Source: an uncultured Negativicutes bacterium (GTDB taxonomy: Bacteria; Bacillota; Negativicutes; Veillonellales; Megasphaeraceae). Taken from it: a DNA stretch of 64,000 bases. Every line of letters begins with the position of its first letter. Position 1 is the first letter of the stretch. The notes under the pieces were generated by a model. It was given only the letters and a program-made list of their open reading frames with translations. It was not told the origin of the DNA and did no database searches. A program made the translations under genes and the position numbers. The DNA lies in NCBI GenBank assembly GCA_900752195.1, contig CAADUJ010000006.1, positions 124,001 through 188,000 of the forward strand, written 5' to 3'. This document shows positions 57,080 through 64,000 of this stretch, piece by piece.

Positions 57080-57235
57080 TTATCGCCTGATCATGAGCCA
57101 CTCTAAAAAAGTCATATGGTCTTTTAAATGTCCTGTATCATACACATACCACTCAATTCCTACCCCAATTGCGGTGATTATTAGTACTAGAATGACGCAG
57201 AACAAAAAATCTATTGTGCTCTCACTTGGTCTCAT
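57080..57235 (-). CDS. Small single-pass membrane protein, phage
   Basis: A 51-residue product: FLFCVILVLIITAIGVGIE forms one membrane helix, flanked by MRPSESTID and a polar C-terminus (DTGHLKDHMTFLEWLMIRR). Its start overlaps the stop of the upstream gene (ATGA), which supports translation. Role unknown. Confidence 0.55.
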   Translation of the reverse strand: MRPSESTIDFLFCVILVLIITAIGVGIEWYVYDTGHLKDHMTFLEWLMIRR

Positions 57236-57729
57236 AGCGATATCCCCCAATCATCCAAATAGGTAATCTCCATGCCACATCCTGAAGCCGCCATAAATTC
57301 CTTATTGCACCCGACGCTATTCTTCCAGTCGCCAGTCATGATAATACCGTCGCAGATTTGGAGCAGCTCTAGGCATTGCTTTATCGACTCCTCATAGGGG
57401 AGTCCTGTCGTGTATCGCATAGCATCTAGCGGATTGATAAAAATATATTGAGGATGGTGGTCTTTAAGCATCGCCGTCACATCTCTTGCCTTTCGTCTAT
57501 TTGTGCTCTCATCTCCCGTAAAGGGATGACTTACGTAAAAGACCTTTGGTCGGCATTCATCTTTCTCAGCTTTGGCATCTTCTTCAGGATTCTCTGTAAG
57601 CCAGTATTTAATGGCTGGTGTGCAGGCATCGAAGCTATCACAAATACCCCCAACCGGGCAAGTATAGCAGCTCATTATGGCACTTAAAATTTCTGCCAAT
57701 CTACCTATATTGATTTTTCTGTTTTCCAT
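57232..57729 (-). CDS. Nucleoside 2-deoxyribosyltransferase-like protein (DUF4406 type)
   Basis: About 165 residues starting at ATG 57729 (MENRKINIGRLAEI), eight bases after AAGGAG. The N-terminus has a four-Cys cluster (SCYTCPVGGICDSFDAC). The second half has VFYVSHPFTGDESTNRRKAR, FINPLDAM, and CDGIIMTGDWKNSVGCNKEF, the pattern of DUF4406/NDT-fold proteins, possibly involved in nucleotide salvage or base exchange by the phage. Confidence 0.75.
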   Translation of the reverse strand: MENRKINIGRLAEILSAIMSCYTCPVGGICDSFDACTPAIKYWLTENPEEDAKAEKDECRPKVFYVSHPFTGDESTNRRKARDVTAMLKDHHPQYIFINPLDAMRYTTGLPYEESIKQCLELLQICDGIIMTGDWKNSVGCNKEFMAASGCGMEITYLDDWGISL

Positions 57730-58252
57730 AATCATTTCTCCTTTTAGGTATTTCATTTTCACTAAACAATGTCGTTTCCTTTAATTCATCAGGACACATT
57801 GTCGGTATTTTTTTTAGCATTGGCAAAAGGGCATCTGTAAATTGGATTAGCCCATATTTCACTTCTTCGTATTCTTGCTCATTACGCAATGCATGGTCTC
57901 CTATAACGGGTCTGATTACATACCCATATGTATCGTCCCTGATGAGTTCACAGCCACTATTACGCATAAAGCAAAGCACATCAGCCATTTCCCTCGAATG
58001 AAAGGCTGCCATCATAAAAAGGGCCGCCCATTGTTTTTTATCTTGGGGATGATATACAGCAAATTCATCAGGGTATTCTTCGACGGGCCAATTTTCAGGT
58101 TTTCTAGCATTTTCCACATGATTTACAATTGTTTCTACGAGCCCCTTTATATCGGAATCGCGTTGCAGGAGCTGGGCGTGTGGTTCTGCCATCGCATTTA
58201 ATATTTCACGAAATACTGAGCGAGCCCTTTCTATCATTTCCTTGCGCCCCAT
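57701..58252 (-). CDS. Phage protein of unknown function
   Basis: A 183-residue protein with no membrane segment: RARSVFREILNAMAEPHAQL at the start, NWPVEEYPDEFAVYHPQDKK in the middle, and a helical C-terminal half. Its last codons overlap the start of the downstream gene by 29 bases. Cysteines are few. Not recognised. Confidence 0.65.
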   Translation of the reverse strand: MGRKEMIERARSVFREILNAMAEPHAQLLQRDSDIKGLVETIVNHVENARKPENWPVEEYPDEFAVYHPQDKKQWAALFMMAAFHSREMADVLCFMRNSGCELIRDDTYGYVIRPVIGDHALRNEQEYEEVKYGLIQFTDALLPMLKKIPTMCPDELKETTLFSENEIPKRRNDYGKQKNQYR

Positions 58253-58258
58253 AGGTAT

Positions 58259-58669
58259 CTACTCCTTACTGCTGGTATACAATTCCTCAAGGTTTACGTA
58301 AAGACCTGATGGTGAATCATAGTACTTTTCGATAGACTCTAGAGCGACTTGTGCGTCGTCTTTCCAAAACCCGAGCTCCGTCATGACATCTTTCAGCATC
58401 TTGACGAGATTGTCCGTATCTGGCTTCGTTACTTTCCACGTTCTCTTAGGATGCCGTTTAGTCGGTGGATATATCCAGCTCGTATCCAAGTTAATAGGGC
58501 CTTTTAATGGGTTATCAGGTCGATATTGAAATAGTAATGCCCTAAAAAGAGCTCGTGTCTCTTTTACTGCCGGCGGTTCATACACACAGGGCTTACCATT
58601 TCGCATGGTAATTTTCTTTTCTTGATGTGTCGCCGATGGTATTTTTTTTAATGGTATGAAGAAATGCAT
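58259..58669 (-). CDS. Holliday junction resolvase RusA-like
   Basis: A 136-residue endonuclease that resolves four-way junctions in phage DNA. It has MHFFIPLKKIPSATHQEKKI at the start and the signature KPDTDNLVKMLKDVMTELGF, with WKDDAQV containing the catalytic aspartates (three Asp: DTDN and KDD). Placed between replication genes and small early genes. Confidence 0.92.
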   Translation of the reverse strand: MHFFIPLKKIPSATHQEKKITMRNGKPCVYEPPAVKETRALFRALLFQYRPDNPLKGPINLDTSWIYPPTKRHPKRTWKVTKPDTDNLVKMLKDVMTELGFWKDDAQVALESIEKYYDSPSGLYVNLEELYTSSKE

Positions 58670-58928
58670 TTTTTAGTCTCCTTTCGTCGCCGCATGGTTC
58701 TGTTAGGGGAAATAGTACGTAAAAGGAAAATGGTGGCTTTCAGCACCATTTTTCTAGTACTATTTTCCCCAGAACCCACACAGATTTTATGCAGAGGGAA
58801 ATCCAATATATATATAACGGATTTCCTTCCCTTTTTCCCTTTTTTTATACGGAAATCCGTACCATTTTCCGCATAAATATTCACTCTTATACATAACAAG
58901 GAAATCGGGAAAACTGTACGGTTTTCTC
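58670..58928. repeat. Cluster of four inverted repeats between primase-helicase and rusA
   Basis: The largest (about 58697-58776) pairs GGGGAAATAGTAC with GTACTATTTTCCCC, with an inner GGAAAATGGTG/CACCATTTTTC stem. Next come GGGAAATCC/GGATTTCC.TTCCC (58796-58831) around an AT run, ACGGA-AA-TCCGT (58849-58860), and GAAAAC/GTTTTC (about 58910-58925). The elements GGAAAATGGT and GGAAATCC recur. No U-run follows, so these are not simple terminators; an origin or operator is possible. Confidence 0.6.
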
Positions 58929-60938
58929 TTATTCGTTTCTTTCAACAACTCCATTTTTAACAATGAATTTTTCATCTTTTCTTATATAATTTCTTATTGT
59001 TTTAGGGGTCGTATCCATATATTCAGCTAAATCGTTAATAGTAACTTGACCATTAATTAAACAAGCCTTATAAGCACTTTTTAGTTGAGCTATTTTTGCT
59101 TCTTTTCTCCTTGTTTGCGTCTCTTGTCCTTTTTGCCAAGGTGCTTTTTCACTATTCGGCGTGAGCTTTTCCAGTTCACCACTTTCGTCGAGTCTATGAA
59201 TCGGATACTCGAACCATACATCAAGGGGTTTAAAGGGTTGGAACTCTCGTAAGGTCCCCTCGACGCGCCAAGCCGTGCCAGGTAGCCAGACTTGATCCGG
59301 CTCGAGCTGAATCATATCGAGGAGCGCATCGGCGTCACGAGCAAAGACGCCTGAGCCACTTGCCCTATCCATGGACCGCTTGGCACCTTGCGCGCCTTTG
59401 CTGTGATGATGACAATAGATGACGGCACAATTGAGCTCTGTACACACCTTGTCAAATTGATTACAAAAATGTGCCATCTGGTCGGCACTGTTTTCATCGC
59501 CCGTGATGATTTTATAAATCGGGTCGATGATGATAGCTTCATAATTTTGATTAGAGGCTCGGCGAATGAGTTTCGGCGCCAGCTTGTCCATAGGAATCGA
59601 CTTGCCACGCAAATTCCAGATGTCAATGTTGCTAATATTATTCGCAGGCCATCCTAAGGCCGTATAGACATCTTTAAAGCGATGCAAGCAACTCGGACGG
59701 TCTAACTCTAGGTTGACGTACAGTACACGTCCTTGAGAACAATACCAATTCAGCCATTTACGGCCTTCTGCGATAGCGATAGCCATCTCGATAAGGGCAA
59801 ATGATTTCCCCGCCTTAGACGGCCCTGCCAGCATCATCTTGTGCCCTTTCCGCAGTACGCCCTCAATGAGGGACGGTGACAGCGGTGGCAGGTCGTTCCA
59901 TACGTCTTTCAGGCTTTCCGGATCTGGCAAGTCATCGTTCACCGCTTCAATCCATTCGCGCCATTCCTTGAAACTAGATTTGCCTATATTGGTGTCGATA
60001 AGATACTGTTTTTTGCCGTTACGCAAGACGCCAGGCATCCGAGAAAGCCGTGAAGGATTACGGTTCTGCTGGTCTATCTCAAGGCCGTTTTTACGGCAAA
60101 TAGCATACAAATAATCGACACTTTTACGATATTCTTCATAATTCCCTGCGTCGATATGGACGATGGCGTGGATGCTCTTACCACCGCTATAGACAAGACA
60201 AGCCACGGGAAGCTCAAGGCGACGGATGATTTCGTTCTGCTTTTCAACTTCCATAGAATCAGATTCTACTAACGCATATCGAAAGTCCGTGACATTCTCG
60301 TTGCGGACGCCCTTTCCATCAAGGGGATTGAATCGTATCCATGCACCTACTTCTTCTTTATAATCGCCAAGGACGGCGCCAATATCTCCATGGCAAGTCG
60401 TCAGCTGTTCGATAAGCTCGCCAGCAGTTCGCTTGAAATTTCCTTTGTTCGGAAGGAACTTGCCGTCTTTTTCCCAAGAAGATGTAACATACCCTACGTA
60501 ATCAGTACTGTCAAAGAGGGTCGACAGGTATGTAATAAGGTCTTTTTCGGGCTTCCAATCATCGTCAGGAGAGTAAAGTTCTTCTCCTTCCACCCAATTC
60601 TTGTCGATAATAACCTGTTCGTCCCGCTCTTGGATGACATCATCCCAGTCAAATGCAATATCAGGCCCCGCAGACGGTGTCCAGCCGCCGCGTTTGGCCA
60701 TATCGACAATCGTTGCACCGGTTACCAGGTCGGCAGCGTTGCCGCCAAATGTCCGCCATTTATGTTCGCATTCACCGGCATGATAGCGGCCGGCATCCCG
60801 AAGGCTCCAGGCATCCCAATCGTCTGCACTGTAGCCTTCAAGTTTCAATGCCATGCCGACATTTACCCACTCCTGATAGGTGCAAAAAGACGGGTCGATG
60901 TAGTCCAGGAGTGGTATTAAATTAATAGATGTATCCAT
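58929..60938 (-). CDS. Phage primase-helicase (PriCT_2, RepA/AAA_25-like)
   Basis: The 669-residue replication protein. Residues 1-95 carry a PriCT_2-like C-terminal-primase region (YIDPSFCTYQEWVNVGMALK), the middle contains a primase-polymerase-like part (ALVESDSMEVEKQNEIIRRL, VYSGGKSIHAIVHIDAGNYE), and the RepA-type ATPase has MLAGPSKAGKSFALIEMAIA (Walker A) near 365 and EAIIIDPIYKI (Walker B) near 465. The C-terminus has a helix-turn-helix (QVTINDLAEYMDTTPKTIRN). It would unwind and prime phage DNA. Confidence 0.88.
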   Translation of the reverse strand: MDTSINLIPLLDYIDPSFCTYQEWVNVGMALKLEGYSADDWDAWSLRDAGRYHAGECEHKWRTFGGNAADLVTGATIVDMAKRGGWTPSAGPDIAFDWDDVIQERDEQVIIDKNWVEGEELYSPDDDWKPEKDLITYLSTLFDSTDYVGYVTSSWEKDGKFLPNKGNFKRTAGELIEQLTTCHGDIGAVLGDYKEEVGAWIRFNPLDGKGVRNENVTDFRYALVESDSMEVEKQNEIIRRLELPVACLVYSGGKSIHAIVHIDAGNYEEYRKSVDYLYAICRKNGLEIDQQNRNPSRLSRMPGVLRNGKKQYLIDTNIGKSSFKEWREWIEAVNDDLPDPESLKDVWNDLPPLSPSLIEGVLRKGHKMMLAGPSKAGKSFALIEMAIAIAEGRKWLNWYCSQGRVLYVNLELDRPSCLHRFKDVYTALGWPANNISNIDIWNLRGKSIPMDKLAPKLIRRASNQNYEAIIIDPIYKIITGDENSADQMAHFCNQFDKVCTELNCAVIYCHHHSKGAQGAKRSMDRASGSGVFARDADALLDMIQLEPDQVWLPGTAWRVEGTLREFQPFKPLDVWFEYPIHRLDESGELEKLTPNSEKAPWQKGQETQTRRKEAKIAQLKSAYKACLINGQVTINDLAEYMDTTPKTIRNYIRKDEKFIVKNGVVERNE

Positions 60939-60952
60939 TTACACCGCCCCTT

Positions 60953-62545
60953 TTAGTCTGGTTGATACTGAGCGGGAACAATGCCTTTCGGCATCCTCCA
61001 GCCCGATGCCGCGATGCGTGCAATCAATTTACTGGCTGCTTCAAACGTCCATGTCCCTACGTGCTGGAAACCTCTTGCTTCTAGTAGTCTAATTTGACGA
61101 GCCGTAGCAAGACCTAGTTCTTTACGCTTTACGAGACGATCGAGTAATATTTTCGCTTTGCCTGCATTTTCGATTTCGTCGGGGAAGATACCGAACTTCT
61201 CCAGGGTGTGGAGCTGCTTTTCTGTCGGAGGCATCATTTCCCACCCGAAAGACGGTACATAGCCAGCTAAATCTTCTGCCTGGATAGACATCTCGAACTG
61301 TAACGGGTCGACGAGTTTGCGCTTGCGTTTCTTCATGGTTGCCAGCTTTTCAGCTAGTGCCTGTTCACGATCGGCGACGACATCGTCCATAGCCTCTTGC
61401 AAAAGTTCCTCTAAGTCTTCCGGTTCGCCCGATTCATTGAGCTTTTCCGTCATCTTATTGGAAACGTCTTCTGTTTCAGCAATAAGGCATGCCGGACGGC
61501 ATAGCTCGTGTTTTTCTGTATTCCATAGAAAGTCTAAGAGCAATACGTGGTCCTTTCCTGGTGAAAGTCGCGTGCCTCTACCTACCATTTGGCAATAAAG
61601 GCTGCGGCTTTTCGTCGCACGAAGGATGATGACACAATCGACAGAAGGACAATCCCACCCTTCTGTAAGGAGCATAGAATTACATAAAACGTCGTATTTT
61701 CCATCGTCAAAGTCTTTTAAGACTTGGGCCCTATCATCGCTATTACCATTGACTTCTGCCGTCCTAAAACCTGCATTTTCGAGGATTTGGCAGAACTTTT
61801 GACTCGTTTTGACGAGCGGTAGGAAGACGACGGTCTTGCGCCCTTTGCAATAGCGCTGCATTTCTGTTGCGATAGAATCTAGGTATGGATCTAGAGCCGT
61901 CCCCAATTCACCGACTTTATAATCGCCGGCAGAAAATCCGACGCCCGAAATATCAATCTGAAGGGGTATCGTCTGTGCTCTGATTTTACAAAGGTATCCA
62001 TCTTTAATAGCCTGCACTAGGTTATATTCATAGGCTAAGCTATCGTAAAAACTGCCTAAATTACGCATATCTGACCTATCAGGCGTTGCGGTGACCCCTA
62101 AGACCTTCGCATCGGGGAAATGCTGTAATACTCGCTGATAGCTGTCAGAAACGCTATGATGTGCTTCGTCGATGATGATCGTGCTGAAATAATCAGAGTT
62201 GAATTGATTTAATCGTTTTTCTCTCGTCAGCGTTTGGACGCTACCGACGACAATGCGATACCAAGAACCTAAACAAGTCTGCTCCGCTTTTTCTACGGCG
62301 CATTTTAAACCAGTCGATTTTAGTATCTTATCGCTTGCCTGGTCCAGGAGTTCGCCCCGGTGCGCCATGATCAGGACGCGTTCCCCGACACGGACCCTGT
62401 CTTCAGCTATCTTGGAAAACACAATAGTCTTACCCGTGCCCGTCGGCAGGACGAGAAGCGTTCGTTTGTTGCCACTATCCCATTCATGCAAGACGGCCTG
62501 TTCGGCCGCCTGCTGATAGGGACGTAACGTCATTTCGCTACTCAT
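60953..62545 (-). CDS. Phage DEAD/DEAH-box helicase (SSL2/ERCC3-like)
   Basis: The 530-residue superfamily 2 helicase: LVLPTGTGKTIVFSKIAEDR (motif I) near 30, IIDEAHHSVSD (motif II) near 125, GVTATPDR (motif III), LLTEGWDCPSVDCVIILRAT (motif V) near 290, and MVGRGTRLSPGKDHVLLLDF (motif VI). The C-terminal 150 residues are helical. It follows the DUF669 gene with no spacing and probably works in replication or recombination. Confidence 0.92.
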   Translation of the reverse strand: MSSEMTLRPYQQAAEQAVLHEWDSGNKRTLLVLPTGTGKTIVFSKIAEDRVRVGERVLIMAHRGELLDQASDKILKSTGLKCAVEKAEQTCLGSWYRIVVGSVQTLTREKRLNQFNSDYFSTIIIDEAHHSVSDSYQRVLQHFPDAKVLGVTATPDRSDMRNLGSFYDSLAYEYNLVQAIKDGYLCKIRAQTIPLQIDISGVGFSAGDYKVGELGTALDPYLDSIATEMQRYCKGRKTVVFLPLVKTSQKFCQILENAGFRTAEVNGNSDDRAQVLKDFDDGKYDVLCNSMLLTEGWDCPSVDCVIILRATKSRSLYCQMVGRGTRLSPGKDHVLLLDFLWNTEKHELCRPACLIAETEDVSNKMTEKLNESGEPEDLEELLQEAMDDVVADREQALAEKLATMKKRKRKLVDPLQFEMSIQAEDLAGYVPSFGWEMMPPTEKQLHTLEKFGIFPDEIENAGKAKILLDRLVKRKELGLATARQIRLLEARGFQHVGTWTFEAASKLIARIAASGWRMPKGIVPAQYQPD

Positions 62546-62995
62546 TTAAAAAGCCCCCTGACGATATGTTGTTTTAGGTTGGGCAGGTTCTTCTTTGTCG
62601 TAAAAACGCTTTACATCGTTATATTCTTTATCATTGTATTTACGGACGCTAACCTTCATACGCCCTGTAGAACCGACGAGCTGACTCCAGGCAATTTTAA
62701 ACTCGCCATCACCACGTTTCATCATGCCAATGGCACACGCAAAGTTCGTCAGTAGCCACTGGCTCTTTGTATGCAAGAATAGATTTTGACGGATTCGTCC
62801 TTTCGTCCCATCAGGGGCTTGCACTTCGTACGTAACTTTGGCCATATTACAAGGTGGCATCTTTTCACTGCCATCAAAATGGGCACGTTCAAAATCGACA
62901 ATGGTAAAGTCATAATCACCTTCAGGAACAAGTTGAAATTCGTTTGTCGTTTCTTCAAAAGAGTCATCCCAACTAAAAGCGCGTTCTTCTGTCAT
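62546..62995 (-). CDS. DUF669 family phage protein
   Basis: A 149-residue protein: EETTNEFQLVPEGDYDFTIV, then KVTYEVQAPDGTKGRIRQNL and WSQLVGSTGRMKVSVRKYND, the DUF669 pattern. In Firmicutes phages it is always between the Sak4-like ATPase and the helicase and is thought to bind single-stranded DNA. Confidence 0.9.
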   Translation of the reverse strand: MTEERAFSWDDSFEETTNEFQLVPEGDYDFTIVDFERAHFDGSEKMPPCNMAKVTYEVQAPDGTKGRIRQNLFLHTKSQWLLTNFACAIGMMKRGDGEFKIAWSQLVGSTGRMKVSVRKYNDKEYNDVKRFYDKEEPAQPKTTYRQGAF

Positions 62996-63008
62996 CGTAA
63001 ATTACCTC

Positions 63009-64000
63009 CTAAAATGGAACTTTTTTTAAATCATGAATTACATCTAACATTTGTGGAAAGGCCGATACAAGGCATCCCATGACGAAGTCTTCTGGGTAAT
63101 CCTGTACGGGCATATCCACAGGGAAATACTTTTTATAGGCCACAGCTTCTTGAATATCTTGAGCCGTGACATGATTGGCTATCATCAAATCTTGCAAAGC
63201 TTTTGGTATTCCTTCGAGCGTCGAGTCTATCGGAGACGTCTTACAAGACTCTTCGTCTATTGGTTCAAGTTTCGTAGGATTAGACGGTTCTGTTTCAGGC
63301 GTTGCAGTTTTTTCAACAGGCTCTACTGGTTGCTGTACAGGGGCCAATGTAGGTATGCAGTGTGCAATCCCCTCATAATCAAAGGGTAGTTCATCGGGGA
63401 GACCATGACGGTTTTTCGCGTCCCAGCACGGATTATGTAAGGTATGCATAACTCGCTGTCCACCACTTACTTTCTTCTTGCCGTCTTTCGAAGTAATGAC
63501 GATTTCCTTGTAATTAGCGAAGAGGACCATATCAGCCCATTCCTTTACAAGAGCTGCGCACTGATTCCCTGCTTTATTGCCGAGCTTTAATTCATACCGA
63601 TCATAAGCACCGGTTTCTTCCGGCAATTCGAATTTGCGGATGGTGCTATGCGCCGTCAGGACGACATTCATCCCCGCATCAATCAAGTCGGAAAGGTTAT
63701 TAAGGAGCCTACCGAATTCTTCTTTGACATAGGTGTAGCCTTTACCGTATCCAAAGTCTTCGATACCACCTTTACCATTTGCCATACAAATCGATTCTTC
63801 GCAAAGGCGTTCTGCCCAATCTGCCGTATCGACGACAAGGGTTTGATACTCCATGGAGTCGGCTTTCAATTCCTTGGTGTACTGCTGTAACATCTGCCAT
63901 GATGTAGGCCGTTCAAGGCGATCGACATCTAAATGACTCGTACTACCTTCGGTATCGATAAAGAGCGGACACGGGAAATGCGCGGCAAACGTTGACTTTC
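63009..64000 (-). CDS. Sak4-like phage recombinase / AAA ATPase, 5' end missing
   Basis: The frame stays open to the right edge. The first visible residues KSTFAAHFPCPLFIDTEG are the end of a Walker A motif, so the true start lies just outside. Downstream: LVVDTADWAERLC (Walker B), LLNNLSDLIDAGMNVVLTAH near the middle and KLGNKAGNQCAALVKEWADM. The C-terminal half has a Pro/Glu-rich linker and a helical tail. This is the AAA_24/Sak4 type that promotes strand annealing in phages. Confidence 0.88.
   Translation of the reverse strand, partial: KSTFAAHFPCPLFIDTEGSTSHLDVDRLERPTSWQMLQQYTKELKADSMEYQTLVVDTADWAERLCEESICMANGKGGIEDFGYGKGYTYVKEEFGRLLNNLSDLIDAGMNVVLTAHSTIRKFELPEETGAYDRYELKLGNKAGNQCAALVKEWADMVLFANYKEIVITSKDGKKKVSGGQRVMHTLHNPCWDAKNRHGLPDELPFDYEGIAHCIPTLAPVQQPVEPVEKTATPETEPSNPTKLEPIDEESCKTSPIDSTLEGIPKALQDLMIANHVTAQDIQEAVAYKKYFPVDMPVQDYPEDFVMGCLVSAFPQMLDVIHDLKKVPF

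Larger units (their letters stand above)
31300..64000. mobile_element. Contractile-tail prophage (left part)
   Basis: A continuous set of phage modules: lysogeny-type small genes, lysis, tail-fibre switching array, baseplate, tail, head, terminase, regulation, replication and recombination. Sheath and tube proteins of XkdK/XkdM type, baseplate J, DUF2634 and DUF2577 proteins indicate a myovirus-like, PBSX-related virion. All structural genes look intact, except for the recombinase frame at 34.1 kb. The left end is placed between the rnr leader and the AbrB-like gene; the integrase, repressor and right end must lie beyond 64 kb. Confidence 0.93.

Noticed and set aside
58648..58899. 83-residue open frame between primase-helicase and rusA
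   Set aside because: It covers the inverted repeats, overlaps the rusA start, has no ribosome binding site and a translation of low complexity in Lys and Arg.
1..64000. CRISPR array or restriction-type defence island
   Set aside because: No evenly spaced direct repeats and no cas or restriction genes seen in the window; the only methyltransferase is the phage ParB fusion.

Overview
The window looks like a Firmicutes chromosome of the Negativicutes type, most likely Megasphaera or a close relative. This is inferred from gene content: an IreB-RuvX-DUF1292 cluster, GatCAB, a T-box in front of a two-subunit glycyl-tRNA synthetase, and ZTP and c-di-AMP riboswitches. No rRNA or species marker is present, so the genus is a guess. 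Nearly all genes lie on the minus strand. || Positions 1 to about 31,250 are core chromosome. From low to high coordinate: the 5' end of an unknown gene, DNA ligase, PcrA helicase, a CBS-type inorganic pyrophosphatase, a 5' fragment of a group II intron directly behind the rplS terminator, rplS, a small secreted protein, glyS and glyQ with a T-box, an aminotransferase, an unusual carbamoyltransferase, a cold-shock protein, tRNA-Lys, DUF1292-ruvX-ireB-alaS, an NlpC/P60 wall hydrolase behind a c-di-AMP riboswitch, two membrane-linked glycosyltransferases, a thioredoxin-fold protein that has lost both active-site cysteines, a stand-alone AICAR transformylase behind a ZTP riboswitch, a TRIC-type channel, tadA (plus strand), gatCAB, nhaA, smpB and rnr. 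|| From about 31,300 to the right edge lies a contractile-tailed (myovirus-type, PBSX/Xkd-like) prophage whose right end is outside the window. Reading with transcription, from high to low coordinate: recombination and replication genes (Sak4-like ATPase, DUF669, helicase, primase-helicase, RusA), small early proteins, an ArpU-like late regulator, tRNA-Trp, a ParB-methyltransferase fusion, small and large terminase, portal, minor head protein, scaffold, capsid, connectors, sheath, tube, tail chaperone with a probable programmed -1 frameshift, tape measure, hub and baseplate, tail fibre, then a lysis cassette and two small probable lysogeny genes with their own consensus promoter. || The most notable element is between the tail fibre and the lysis genes (34.1-36.2 kb). 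The expressed tail-fibre gene ends in a C-terminal cassette of 68 residues. Behind it lie three silent, in-frame-compatible cassettes of 70-76 residues, two on the same strand and one inverted. Each of the four starts at the same short repeat (core ACAGTGG), and a tyrosine recombinase gene sits next to the array. This is the architecture of a shufflon, here switching the receptor-binding tip of a phage tail. The recombinase reading frame carries an in-frame amber codon between its catalytic residues, so the array may be frozen unless the stop is read through or is a sequence error.
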